A DNA stretch of 64,000 nt from CAZLNO01 sp964561005 (GTDB taxonomy: Bacteria; Pseudomonadota; Alphaproteobacteria; Kiloniellales; Rhodovibrionaceae): the NCBI GenBank assembly GCA_964561005.1, contig CAZLNO010000006.1:6362-70361 (forward strand), given 5' to 3'. Positions 52,023 to 61,120 of the stretch are shown here, one piece after another; within the stretch, counting starts at the first letter, position 1, and each line of letters starts with the position of its first letter. The position numbers were made by a program, and so were the translations under genes. The notes under the pieces were generated by a model. That model saw only the letters and a list, made by a program, of their open reading frames with translations, did no database searches and had not been told where the DNA came from.

Positions 52023-52928
52023 ATGATGGCGGATTCGATCACCCCACAAGAGGCCACACCCCAAGAGGCCAGGCGAGACCATGCCCGTGCCGGCTTCAGC
52101 CTGCTGGAGCTGGCGGTGGCGCTGGCGGTGATCGGCGTGGTGACCGCCGGGGCGCTGGAGGTGCTGACGGCCTTCTCCGCGAACCAGAGCCGCAAGATCA
52201 CGCGCGAGCGCATCGCCGCGGTCCAGCAGGCGCTGGTCCTGCATGCCGCGCGCGAGGGCTTTCTGCCGTGCCCCGGCGACGCCACGCAGCCCGACGACGG
52301 CGCCGCCCGGTTCCAGGGCGGCGACCCCGACGACCAGACCGACTGCGCCGCCGGCCGCGACATCGTGGCGGTGCCGTGGGAGGACCTCGGAATCGCGCGG
52401 GAGAGCACCTTCGACGGCTGGGGCCGGCGCCTGACCTACGCGGTCGATGACGGGCCGGACGGGGTCACGCGGCCGGGCGGGCTGGACATGCTGACCTGTA
52501 GCTGCCCCGGACCCGACTGCGCCCGCGCCGACCCGCCGGACGGCGACGGCGGCGGTACCCTGGCCGACTGCACCAGCGCCGATCTCGACGACCACGTGCG
52601 AGAGTTCCTGCGCGGCAAGGGCCTGACCGTGCTGACCGACGCGACCGACGCCAACTCGGCGTTCCACGATCCGGCGCAGGGCACCGGCGCCGCCTTCGTC
52701 GTGATCAGCCACGGCGCCAACGCGCTCGGCGCCTACGGCCAGAGCAGCTATGTCGGCGACGTGCCGGGCAGCCGCAACGACGAGGACGAGAACGACACCA
52801 TCGCCGACGACACCTTCGTGAAGACGCGGCAGGACGAGTCCGGCACGTCCTCCCACTTCGACGACCTCGTGACCGCCATGCGCATCGACGAACTGGCCAG
52901 GGCCGCGCGGCTTTACCTGCCGGAGTGA
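52023..52928 (+). CDS. Prepilin-type pseudopilin, large minor pilin
   Basis: 301 residues. Leader RRDHARAG then FSLLELAVALAVIGVVTAGA with proper Phe1 and Glu5. Shared blocks: EGFLPCPGDATQ, VPWEDLGI, FDGWGRRLTYAVDDG, TCSCPGPDC and GAAFVVISHGANALGAYG. Six or more Cys suggest several disulphides. Acidic throughout. It is convergent with a paralogue at 52936 (7 bases apart at their ends) and resembles it closely. Likely a tip-located minor pilin. Confidence 0.88.
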   Translation: MMADSITPQEATPQEARRDHARAGFSLLELAVALAVIGVVTAGALEVLTAFSANQSRKITRERIAAVQQALVLHAAREGFLPCPGDATQPDDGAARFQGGDPDDQTDCAAGRDIVAVPWEDLGIARESTFDGWGRRLTYAVDDGPDGVTRPGGLDMLTCSCPGPDCARADPPDGDGGGTLADCTSADLDDHVREFLRGKGLTVLTDATDANSAFHDPAQGTGAAFVVISHGANALGAYGQSSYVGDVPGSRNDEDENDTIADDTFVKTRQDESGTSSHFDDLVTAMRIDELARAARLYLPE

Positions 52929-52935
52929 CCCCCGC

Positions 52936-53817
52936 TCACGGCCGCAGTTCGGCGGCGGCGGTGACGGAGTCGATCGAGCGCGCCAGCACGAAGTCGTCGA
53001 AGGTCGCGTCCGGCGGCGTCAGCCCGAGCGCCGTCATGTAGGTGCCGTCGAAGGTGGTGTTGATCGCCTCGTTGCTCCCGCCCGGCGGCAGGGGCATGCG
53101 CCCGCCGGCGCCGGTGTAGGCGCCGTTGCCGTTGGGTCCATAGGCGATCAGCACGAAGGCCGCGCCGCCGCACTCCTGCGGGCAGTTGCCCGGCTGCATC
53201 ACCGGATCGCCCGAGGGGTCCTGGACCGTCAGGCCCTTGTCGCGCAGCCAGTCGTCCAGGTGGTCGGTGTCGTCGTCGGGATCGCAGTCGCGCAGCCCCG
53301 CCCCGTCCGGCCCGCTGGCCAGGCAGTCCGGGCCGGGGCAGGCGCAATGCTGCGCGCTCATGCCCCGCGACCCGGGGAAGTCGCCCTGCGTGCGGGTCAG
53401 GCCGTCGTTCGCGTTGTAGACGCGATAGGCGATCTGCCGGCCCCAGGGATCGATGGCGGCCTCCTGCGGCAGTCCCAATGCGCGCCAGGGCACGCCGGAG
53501 ATCGCGTCGCCCGCGGCGCACTGCAGGGGGCCGGCGGGCTGCGGCCGACCGTCGTTGCTGAAGCTGTCGGCGGCATCCTGCGCCGTCACGTCCGAGGGGC
53601 AAGGCAGGCGCTCGTGCCGCGCGGCGTAGAGTTCCAGCGCCGCGGCGATGGTGGCAAGCTGCCCCCGCGCGCTCTCGCGGTTGGCGGCGACGACTTGTGG
53701 GCGCAGCACCTCCAGGCCGGCGCCCAGAACGATGCCCAGCACGGTCACGACGATCGCGACCTCCATGAGGGAGAGGCCGGCGGCGCGGCGCTCGCGGTGG
53801 CTGCTGGCTTCCGGCAC
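52936..53817 (-). CDS. Prepilin-type pseudopilin, paralogue of the 52023 protein
   Basis: 293 residues from GTG 53817 (GGGGAG 8 bases upstream). Leader RRAAG then LSLMEVAIVVTVLGIVLGAG (Leu1, Glu5). Shared blocks: ERLPCPSDVTAQ, VPWRALGL, IDPWGRQIAYRVYN, CACPGPDC and GAAFVLIAYGPNGNGAY. Last gene of the minus-strand mshE operon, 14 bases after the ABC ATPase. Its orientation opposite to the 52023 gene suggests duplication with inversion. Confidence 0.88.
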   Translation of the reverse strand: MPEASSHRERRAAGLSLMEVAIVVTVLGIVLGAGLEVLRPQVVAANRESARGQLATIAAALELYAARHERLPCPSDVTAQDAADSFSNDGRPQPAGPLQCAAGDAISGVPWRALGLPQEAAIDPWGRQIAYRVYNANDGLTRTQGDFPGSRGMSAQHCACPGPDCLASGPDGAGLRDCDPDDDTDHLDDWLRDKGLTVQDPSGDPVMQPGNCPQECGGAAFVLIAYGPNGNGAYTGAGGRMPLPPGGSNEAINTTFDGTYMTALGLTPPDATFDDFVLARSIDSVTAAAELRP

Positions 53818-53831
53818 GTTCGTCTCCCCGC

Positions 53832-54575
53832 CTACGATGTCCGTTCCAGCACGGACCCCCCGATGGTCTCCAGGAAGGCGTATTCCAGGTTCGCCTGCCC
53901 CGTCGCCGCGCAGAGGCCGGCCGGCGTGCCGACGAAGGCGATCCGTCCCTCGTGGAGAACCGCCACGCGATCGCACAGCGCCGCGACGTCGGCCAGCACG
54001 TGGCTGCTGAAGAACACCGTGCCGCCGTCCCGGCGCCAGGCCAACAGCCGCTCCTTCAGGCGCAGCCGGGCCAGAGGGTCGAGGCCGCTCATCGGCTCGT
54101 CCAGCACCAGCAGCGGCCGCCCGGACAGGAACATCGCCGCCAGCCCCAGCTTCTGCGCCATGCCCTTGGAATAGGTGGCGACGCGCCGGTCCAGCGCCTC
54201 CGGGTCCAGCGCCAGCGCGCGACAGGCCGCCTCGGCGGCGGCGCGGTCCCAGGCGACGCCGTGGGGCGTGGCATGGAAGCGCAGCCACTCCCGCCCCTTC
54301 AGCACCGGCGAGGGCATCATCTGCTCCGGCAAAAAGGCCAGGTGGCGGCGGCTGCGCGGCTCGTCGTGCGGCTCGCCGAAGATGCCGATCGAGCCCGCGC
54401 GGGCGTCGTTGAGGTCGAGGATGGTCTTCAGCAGCGTGGTCTTGCCGGCGCCGTTCAGCCCGATCAGACCGAAGGTCTCGCCGGCCGCCACCTCGAAACC
54501 CACGTCGGACAGCACCTCCCGCCGGCCATACCCGGCCGTCACGCCGTCGAGCCTCAGCGCCGGCGACTCACCCAT
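53832..54575 (-). CDS. ABC transporter ATP-binding protein in the pilus locus
   Basis: 247 residues. Walker A GLNGAGKTT (~38-46), Q-loop LPEQMMP, signature YSKGMAQKL (unusual for SGG), Walker B LLVLDEPMSGLD, H-loop FSSHVLADV. This is the NosF/CcmA-like exporter subgroup. The matching permease is probably at 45220. Start ATG 54575 overlaps the upstream stop. Placed between mshJ and a minor pilin gene, so it is built into the pilus operon. Confidence 0.88.
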   Translation of the reverse strand: MGESPALRLDGVTAGYGRREVLSDVGFEVAAGETFGLIGLNGAGKTTLLKTILDLNDARAGSIGIFGEPHDEPRSRRHLAFLPEQMMPSPVLKGREWLRFHATPHGVAWDRAAAEAACRALALDPEALDRRVATYSKGMAQKLGLAAMFLSGRPLLVLDEPMSGLDPLARLRLKERLLAWRRDGGTVFFSSHVLADVAALCDRVAVLHEGRIAFVGTPAGLCAATGQANLEYAFLETIGGSVLERTS

Positions 54576-55722
54576 CGCCCGCGCCCTCCCCGGCGGCCTC
54601 GGCAAGCGGGCGCCCCTCGATGACCTCACCAGTGCGCGGATCGAAGCTTTGCCGCGGGCGCAGCGTGAAGGTGAAGCTGGCGTCGCGGTCCGAGGGAGTC
54701 CAGTTCAGCGTCACGCCGTCGGGCGTCACGCGGACGACCTCGAAGTCGGCCTGCGTGCGTCCGGGAACGAAACGCTCGCCGTCCAGCCAGAAACTCCATC
54801 GCTCCGGCCCGAGATAGAACAGCGCCGCCAGATACACCGGCAGCAACGGCGGGGGCGGTGGCGCGGCATCGGCCTGCGGCGACGCGGCGTCGGCGTCCTC
54901 CGGCGGCGTGTCCTCGCCCCGTTCCGCGCCGCCGGATTCCGCCACGTGCAGCGCGTCGCGAATCGCCTGCGCCTCGGTCGTGCCCAGGAACAGCGTGTCC
55001 GCCGCGAACGCCGGCGCCAGCGGATCGGTCCGCTCCGTGGGTGAGGTGCCGGCGGTTTCGTCCGCCTCGCTGGCCGCCATGCCCGGCCAGGGCTCCAGCG
55101 GCTCCAGGCTCACCCAGTCGATGTCCACCGTGGCCGAGATGACGCTCGGCCGCTCCCCGCGGCGGACACGGCTGACGACGGCGTCGATGTCGCCCTGGGT
55201 GCGCCGGATGCGCATGCCCCGGACCACGGCATAGCCGTCAAGCTGGCGGGCGAAGGCGTTCAGGAACAGGAAGAGGTCCTCGTCGAACAGCGCTTGCAGC
55301 CGCAGCCGCATCGGCAGCGCCACGAAGTTGGCGGCGAACTCGTCCCCCGGCTCGCCGATGGGAACGCGCCGCGCCGGCTCGAAGCTGTACGTCGCGTCGT
55401 TGAGCTGGTGCTTCGTGGCCAGCTCCTCGACCAGCACGCTGGCCGCCAGCTCGTCCGGCGTGCCGAGAAATCCCTTGTCGCGCGCCGCCTCGAAGATCGG
55501 CAGTTTCTCGACGACGAACGTTCGGCTGCTTTCGAGCCGGTCGATCTGCCGGCGCAGCTCGCGCACCGCCCGCAGCTCCCGGTTTACCTGGCGCGTCAGC
55601 CGCGCGTCCTCGCCGCCGAAATGGATGCTGGCCGACGCGATGCCGACAACCGCCAGGGCCAGCACCACCACCGGCGCGATCAGCCGGCGCAGTAGATCGG
55701 GCATCAGCTCGGCGCGGCTCAT
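54568..55722 (-). CDS. mshJ: MshJ/PilO-like inner-membrane pilus assembly protein
   Basis: 384 residues. One N-terminal span (LIAPVVVLALAVVGIASASI), a coiled-coil (RLTRQVNRELRAVRELRRQI), then a PilO-type ferredoxin-like region (~75-210). The C-terminal ~100 residues (YLAALFYLGPERWSFWLDGE, VRVTPDGVTLNWTPSD) resemble PilP/GspC-type beta domains; a Pro/Asp-rich linker separates them. So one protein may combine MshJ (PilO) and MshK (PilP) roles. ATGA overlap with mshI upstream. Confidence 0.8.
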   Translation of the reverse strand: MSRAELMPDLLRRLIAPVVVLALAVVGIASASIHFGGEDARLTRQVNRELRAVRELRRQIDRLESSRTFVVEKLPIFEAARDKGFLGTPDELAASVLVEELATKHQLNDATYSFEPARRVPIGEPGDEFAANFVALPMRLRLQALFDEDLFLFLNAFARQLDGYAVVRGMRIRRTQGDIDAVVSRVRRGERPSVISATVDIDWVSLEPLEPWPGMAASEADETAGTSPTERTDPLAPAFAADTLFLGTTEAQAIRDALHVAESGGAERGEDTPPEDADAASPQADAAPPPPPLLPVYLAALFYLGPERWSFWLDGERFVPGRTQADFEVVRVTPDGVTLNWTPSDRDASFTFTLRPRQSFDPRTGEVIEGRPLAEAAGEGAGDG

Positions 55723-57428
55723 GGCGCCTCCGTGACCAGCATGACGCCCTCGATCGTGCGCGGCCCGTCGCCGTCGCGGGTTCCCTGGCGCTCGTCGAAG
55801 GGCGACTTGGCCAGCTCCACCCGATGGTCCGGCAGCCGGGCCTGCAGCGCGCGACGCAGCCGGTCGTACCGGATCAGCACCGTCGGCCGATCGTCCGGCG
55901 GATCGAGCAGGCGGACGGCGGCGTGCAGGCGCGGACGGGCGGCCCCGTTCGCCGCCGGAGTCGCGGCGCCGTTCGACGGCCGGGCGCGCCTGTGCGCCGA
56001 ATATCCCTGGCGGGCCAGGCCCTTCGGCAGCGTCGACCTGGCGAGCCGCAGCAGGTTGGTGCGGTCCGAACCCGGCTCCAGGTCGAGCTGCGTGACGATC
56101 ATGTCGTCCGGCAGGGCGGCCTTGAGCCCGCTCAGCATCAGGTCGTAGCGGGGCGTCGCCGCCGCCAGCGCCTCCCGCGCATCCACGACGACGGCAAAGC
56201 GGTCGAGATCCGCACCGGCATCCGGCAGCTCGCCCTTGAGTTTCGCCAGCCGCGTTTCAAGTCGCTCGTGCACCGCCTTCTGCGTGCGCAGCCGCTCTTC
56301 CTTCGCCCGCATGTCGAAGTACCAGTTGCCGGCATAGAGCCCGCCCAGCAGCAGCGTCGCGCCGGCCGCCGCCATGGCCGCGCGCGGCGCCAGGGTCAGC
56401 ACCTGTGCCCGGCGAAGCTGCGGGGTGTGCAGGCGTAGGCGCACCCGGCCCCGTTCGGCGAACCAGGCGGCGATCAGCAGATCGGCGAAGGGGGTCTCCG
56501 CGATGTCCGCCTCGTCGATGGACAGTCCCAGCTCCCGGGTCGCCTCCGCCGGGGTCATCGTGCGCGCCTCGGGGATGCGCATGCGCCGGGGCTGGATGCC
56601 CTCGCAGACCTCGGGGCTGTCGACGATGGTGAGCTGAAGGCGGTCGGCGTCGGAGAACGACAGTCGGCGCAGATAGCTCAGGGTCGAGCGGAACTCCGCC
56701 TCGATGTTCTCCACGATCTCCTCGACCGGCGAGTCCGGCTCCAGGTTCGGCGTCAGCCGCGTGAAGACGAGCTGGCCATTGTGCAGGATGATCTGGCGGA
56801 AGCCGCCGGCGCGCTGGCGGGTGATCAGGATCTGCCAGGCCGGGGCGCCCGCGGGCTTGTCCGCGTCGCCCGCCGCCAGGCGGCGGACCAGCTCGGTGCC
56901 CTCCACCGGCAGAAGGGCCACCGCCGACAGCGGGTTGCCGGCGCCCCAGACGATGTCCATCCAGGCGTTCATCTCCTCGCTCTCGGGCACGCCGATCAGC
57001 ACGTAGCGCTGCGCCTGGCCGCCGCCCTCGCCCTGCCGCGCCGACTCGCCGGCGGTGCGCCGGTCCAGCGGCAGATAGCTGGTGAGGTAGCCGTCGCCGT
57101 AAGTCTGGGCCAGCTTGCGCTTCAGCATCTTGCGGCGGTCGAACCAATTCAGCTTCGGCAGGCTGGTCTCGCGGTAGTGCTGCTCCAGCACGTCGATCAG
57201 CAGGGTGACCGGCGCCTTGCGGTCCTGGGCCAGCAGCTCCCGCACCGCCGCCGCGCCGTCGGGATCGGGCATCGGCGCGTAGCAGTGATCGGCCACGCGG
57301 CGCCCGTTCAGCCGCACGAACACGGCGCCCTCGCTGCCGATGATGCCGACGACGCGCCGGCCGGACAGGCCCAGCAGCGATCGCGGCGACCAGGACCGCG
57401 GGCGGGACGGCGGGGAATCGGCGGTCAT
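55719..57428 (-). CDS. mshI: MshI-like protein: PilM-like domain fused to PilN-like domain
   Basis: 569 residues. The N-terminal ~340 form a PilM-like actin fold (RRVVGIIGSEGAVFVRLNGR, RQIILHNGQLVFTRLTP). A membrane span at ~362-378 (AMAAAGATLLLGGLYAGNWY) follows. Then a PilN-like coiled coil (KEERLRTQKAVHERLETRLA) and beta domain. In other pili these are two proteins. It links cytoplasmic ATPases to the periplasmic scaffold. It starts 9 bases after the GspF-like gene. Confidence 0.85.
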   Translation of the reverse strand: MTADSPPSRPRSWSPRSLLGLSGRRVVGIIGSEGAVFVRLNGRRVADHCYAPMPDPDGAAAVRELLAQDRKAPVTLLIDVLEQHYRETSLPKLNWFDRRKMLKRKLAQTYGDGYLTSYLPLDRRTAGESARQGEGGGQAQRYVLIGVPESEEMNAWMDIVWGAGNPLSAVALLPVEGTELVRRLAAGDADKPAGAPAWQILITRQRAGGFRQIILHNGQLVFTRLTPNLEPDSPVEEIVENIEAEFRSTLSYLRRLSFSDADRLQLTIVDSPEVCEGIQPRRMRIPEARTMTPAEATRELGLSIDEADIAETPFADLLIAAWFAERGRVRLRLHTPQLRRAQVLTLAPRAAMAAAGATLLLGGLYAGNWYFDMRAKEERLRTQKAVHERLETRLAKLKGELPDAGADLDRFAVVVDAREALAAATPRYDLMLSGLKAALPDDMIVTQLDLEPGSDRTNLLRLARSTLPKGLARQGYSAHRRARPSNGAATPAANGAARPRLHAAVRLLDPPDDRPTVLIRYDRLRRALQARLPDHRVELAKSPFDERQGTRDGDGPRTIEGVMLVTEAP

Positions 57429-57437
57429 CGGCGGCCC

Positions 57438-58680
57438 CTAGATCGGCAGGTTGGAGAAGCTGTCGTACATCGGCCCCATCACCGCCAGCACGATCCACAC
57501 CAGCAGCGCGCCGACGATCAGGGTCAGCGTCGGCTGCACCGCGCCCACCATGCGGTCGACCGAGTCCGTGACCTCGCGGTCGTAGAAGTAGCTGACGCTC
57601 TCCAGCGAGCGGTCGAGGTTGCCCGATTCCTCGCCGACGCGGACCATGCGGATCACCAGATCGGGAAACTCGTCCGTGCTGCGCAGGGCGTTGGTGAGCG
57701 TGCTGCCCTGCTCCACCCGCTCGCGCGCGACCTGCAACGAGGCCGACAGCGACCGNNNNNNNNNNATAGGCGTAGCCCTGCCCGTTCGGCGCCGTCACCA
57801 CGCCGCGCGCCGTCTCCATGCACTCCAGGATGCCGATTCCCGACTTGTACATCACGGTGAAGAAGTGGGCGAAGCGCGACAGCGCGATCTTGCGCAGGGT
57901 CATGCCGATCACCGGCAGGCGGAACAGCAGATGGTCCAGGCGGCGCGCCATGCGCTCGCTGCGGGTATAGATCAGGCGGACCAGGAACGCGACGATCAGC
58001 GGCAGCGCGAGCAACAGCCACCAGTTCGCCTGCACGAAGTCGGAGGTCGCCATCAGGGCGATCGTCATGAACGGCAGTTCCATCTGCAGGCTGGTGAGGA
58101 ACTCGCTGAGCTGCGGCACCAGGAACAGCATCATCGCCATCGCCAGGCCGATGGTCGTGACCAGAACGAAAAGCGGATAGCGCGCGGCGGCGCGGATCTT
58201 CTGGTTCATCTCGTCGGTCCACTTCAGGTGGCCGATCAGATGGTGAAAGGCGTCCTCCAGGTTGCCGCTGCGCTCGCCGGCGTTTATGACGCCGACGAAG
58301 ATGGTGTTGAAGGCCTGGGGATGTTCGGCCAGCGCCAGGGAAAGCATCTGCCCGTTGCCGACGTCGTTGGCCACGCTGCTCAGCACGTCGCGCAGCTTCG
58401 GCGAGGTGGTGGCGTCGCGCACGTCGCTCAGCGCGTCGAGCACGGGCACGCCGGCGCGGATCAGCTCCTCCATGTCGATGCACATCTCGATCAGGTCGCG
58501 CGTGCGCACGCCGGGCGAGAGCAGCATCTCCAGGCGGCTGTTCGCCTGCTCCCGCGCGTCGATCAGCTCCAGGCCCAGCTCGGCCAGCCGCTCGCCCAGG
58601 TCCTGCTCGTTGGCGGCGGAGAGCTTGCCGCTCGACTTGCGGCCCTTTTCGTTGATGGCGCGGTAGCGGAAGAGCGGCAT
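57438..58680 (-). CDS. mshG: MshG/PilC/GspF-type inner-membrane platform protein, split by a scaffold gap
   Basis: Two frames of one gene. The N-terminal part (58680 down to 57766) reads MPLFRYRAINEKGRKSSGKL and has the first T2SSF domain (MCIDMEELIRAGVPVLDALS) and membrane spans. The C-terminal part (57755 to 57438) reads RERVEQGSTLTNALRSTDEF, VIRMVRVGEESGNLDRSLES and ends MGPMYDSFSNLPI. Ten Ns at 57756-57765 separate them and the frames do not match across it (length 1243, not a multiple of 3), so the gap is of unknown real size. The gene is almost certainly intact in the organism. Confidence 0.85.
57756..57765. other. Assembly gap (10 Ns) inside mshG
   Basis: Ten N bases mark an unresolved join. 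The residues just before it (TAPNGQGYAY) do not fit the family, so bases next to the gap may also be wrong. Confidence 0.98.
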
Positions 58681-58684
58681 GCGG

Positions 58685-60934
58685 CTACAGCCTGTCGATA
58701 ATGTTCACGGTCTTCTTCAGTTCCTCCACGCTGGTCTCGCCGGCCAGCACCTTGGCCGCGCCGCTGTCGGCCAGGGAGGTGAAGCCGTTCGACCGAGCGG
58801 CCTCGCGGATGGTGCGCCGCGTCGCGCCCTCGGCGATCAGCTCGTCCAGCTCCTCGGAGAAGGGCAGAACCTCGACGACCGCGGTGCGGCCCTGGTAGCC
58901 GGTGTTGCGGCAGGCCTCGCAGCCGACCGGGTCGTGGATCGTCGGCAACTCTTCGGACTCGATCCCCAGGATCTGCGCCTCCGCCGGCGTGGCCTGGCGC
59001 GGCCGGCGGCACTTGCGGCAAAGCAGGCGCAAGAGCCGCTGCGCCAGCACGCCGATGATGTTGCCGGCCAGCATGTTGGGCGACAGCCCCAGGTCGAGCA
59101 GCCGGGTCACCGCGCCGAGGGCGTCGTTGGTGTGCAGCGTGGTGAACACCTTGTGCCCGGTCATCGCCGCGCGCAGCGCCATGCTCGCGGTCTCCTCGTC
59201 GCGCACCTCGCCGACGAAGACGATGTCGGGGTCCTGGCGCAGGATGGAGCGGATGCCCTCGGCGAAGGTCATCTGGTCGCGGACGTCGGCCTGGCGGATG
59301 ACGGGAAGCTGGTACTCGACCGGCTCCTCCAGCGTCATGATGTTGACGTCGATGGAGTTCAGGTAGTTCAGCATCGAGTACAGCGTGGTCGTCTTCCCGG
59401 AGCCCGTCGGCCCGGTCACCACGATGATGCCCTCCGGCCGGGTCAGGATCTTCTTGATCAGCGCGACGGTGCCGGCGTCGTAGCCCAGGCTGTCCAGCGG
59501 CAGCAGCGACTTCGCCTTGTCCAGCACGCGCAGCACGATGTTCTCGCCATGCACCGTGGGGTGCGCGGCGACGCGGAAGTCGACCTCGCGCGCGGCCACA
59601 TGAAAGCTGAAGCGGCCATCCTGGGGATGGCGCGACTCGGCAATGTTCATGCCCGCCATGATCTTCAGCCGCACCACCAGCGACGGCCAGTACTTCTTGT
59701 GAAAGGCCTTGCCCTGGGACATCACGCCGTCGATGCGGTAGCGCAGGCGGACGAAGAGGTCCTCCGGCTCGAAGTGGATGTCCGAGGCGCCGCTCTTCAC
59801 CGCGTCCAGGATGATGGCGTTGGCCAGGCGCACCGTGGGATTGACGAAGCCCTCGTCGCCGGTCTGCACGGCGGAGGGCTCCTGGTTGCTGCTCTCGATC
59901 TCCTGCAGCAGGCTGTCGATCGACATGTCGTAGCCATAGTAGGCGTCGATCGCCTCCATGATCTCCGAGCGGGCGGCGACCATGGGGAGGATTTCCTTGC
60001 TGCGGGAGAAGTAGCGGCGCACCTGGTCGATCGCGACGACGTCGTAGACGTCGGCCATCGCCACCTGCACGTGCTCGTCGTCCACCGCCACGGGCAGCAC
60101 GGCGAACTTCCGCGCCACCTGCTTGGGAAGCTGCTTCACCACCTCGGTGTCGAGGACGGTGTGCGTCAGGTCGAAGCGTTGGAAGCCCGAGCTCTCCGCC
60201 AGCACGGCGGCCAGGGTCTGCTCGGTGATGAAGCCGAGGGAAACCAGCGCCTCGCCCAGCATCTTGTTGCTGCGCTTCTGCTCGCGCAGCGCCACCTCGA
60301 GCTGGTCCGGGGCGATCAGGCCCTCGCGGATCAGCTTCTCGCCCAGCTTGAGCTTGCGCTGCTCGGTATTGGGAGCGCCGTCGGATGCCGCTTCGCCCTC
60401 GCCGCGCTCTCCGGCCGACGGCGCAACGTCGTGGGCGCCGGGCCGCGGCGCGTCGTCCGGGGTCGCCGAACGCCGCGCGGCGGGCTTTGCCGACGCCCCG
60501 CCGGCGGCGTCGCGACACTCCGCCGGGGGCGCCGGCTTGGCCGCGCCCTCGCGCCGCGCCGGCGCGGGGGCCGCGCGCTGCCGGGCCGCGGCGGCGGCCT
60601 TGCGCACATCCTTCATCGATGCGGGTCCCGCCGCCCCGCCGTCGCGGCGGGCCGGCGCGGCGGCGCCCGCCTGCGGCCGTGCGGTGGATACGCCGGTCTT
60701 CTGCGTCCCCCGTGCCGCCGGGTCGCGGCGCGGAGTCTCCACGGTCGACGGCCCGGACGCCTTCGGCGGCGCGGCGGCCTTGCCGTCGGCGCCGCGCGCC
60801 CGCGACTGCTGCAAGCTCTGCCCCTCGCGCCCCGGTGCCTGGGTGCGCGACGGCTGTTCCGTCGCCCTGCCGCCGCCAGCACCCGACACCTCGCGCTCCC
60901 GCCGGCGCCGGTCCTCGCGATCCCTGTAGTCCAT
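58685..60934 (-). CDS. mshE: MshE/PilB-type pilus extension ATPase
   Basis: 749 residues, longer than usual MshE (~570) because of a ~200-residue Ala/Pro/Arg-rich N-terminal region. GspE_N domain (KLGEKLIREGLIAPDQLEVA, LREQKRSNKMLGEALVSLGF) is the c-di-GMP-binding type in MshE. Then Walker A GPTGSGKT (~507-514), Asp box VMTLEEPVEYQLP, Walker B SILRQDPDIVFVGEVRDEET, His box TLHTND, and a zinc tetracysteine (CRKC near 635, CEAC near 671). It powers pilus extension. First gene of the minus-strand operon mshE-mshG-mshI-mshJ-ABC-pseudopilin. Confidence 0.93.
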   Translation of the reverse strand: MDYRDREDRRRREREVSGAGGGRATEQPSRTQAPGREGQSLQQSRARGADGKAAAPPKASGPSTVETPRRDPAARGTQKTGVSTARPQAGAAAPARRDGGAAGPASMKDVRKAAAAARQRAAPAPARREGAAKPAPPAECRDAAGGASAKPAARRSATPDDAPRPGAHDVAPSAGERGEGEAASDGAPNTEQRKLKLGEKLIREGLIAPDQLEVALREQKRSNKMLGEALVSLGFITEQTLAAVLAESSGFQRFDLTHTVLDTEVVKQLPKQVARKFAVLPVAVDDEHVQVAMADVYDVVAIDQVRRYFSRSKEILPMVAARSEIMEAIDAYYGYDMSIDSLLQEIESSNQEPSAVQTGDEGFVNPTVRLANAIILDAVKSGASDIHFEPEDLFVRLRYRIDGVMSQGKAFHKKYWPSLVVRLKIMAGMNIAESRHPQDGRFSFHVAAREVDFRVAAHPTVHGENIVLRVLDKAKSLLPLDSLGYDAGTVALIKKILTRPEGIIVVTGPTGSGKTTTLYSMLNYLNSIDVNIMTLEEPVEYQLPVIRQADVRDQMTFAEGIRSILRQDPDIVFVGEVRDEETASMALRAAMTGHKVFTTLHTNDALGAVTRLLDLGLSPNMLAGNIIGVLAQRLLRLLCRKCRRPRQATPAEAQILGIESEELPTIHDPVGCEACRNTGYQGRTAVVEVLPFSEELDELIAEGATRRTIREAARSNGFTSLADSGAAKVLAGETSVEELKKTVNIIDRL

Positions 60935-61120
60935 GCGGTCGCCCGTTCGCGGTTGGTCACCGACAGCAGTCGGCCAATCGTCCCCACAGTCCCGAAGCTC
61001 TTAGTAGAAAATAGTTAAAAACCGTTTGCGGCGCCGCGGCGGCTGCCGCGGACACAACACTTAGTTGACGCGATTCTCTGAAAAGAAACCGTTAAGATAG
61101 CGCGGAAGCGGCGCCCGCCC
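60935..61120 (-). promoter_or_regulatory. Upstream region of the mshE operon
   Basis: No gene seen. AT-rich stretch around 61003-61023 (AGTAGAAAATAGTTAAAAAC) and isolated TTAA half-sites at 61015 and 61092. They do not form a full CtrA box. Likely promoter of the mshE operon. Confidence 0.3.

Noticed and set aside
61015..61096. TTAA half-sites upstream of mshE as another CtrA box
   Set aside because: The two TTAA are about 73 bases apart and neither has a partner at N7.
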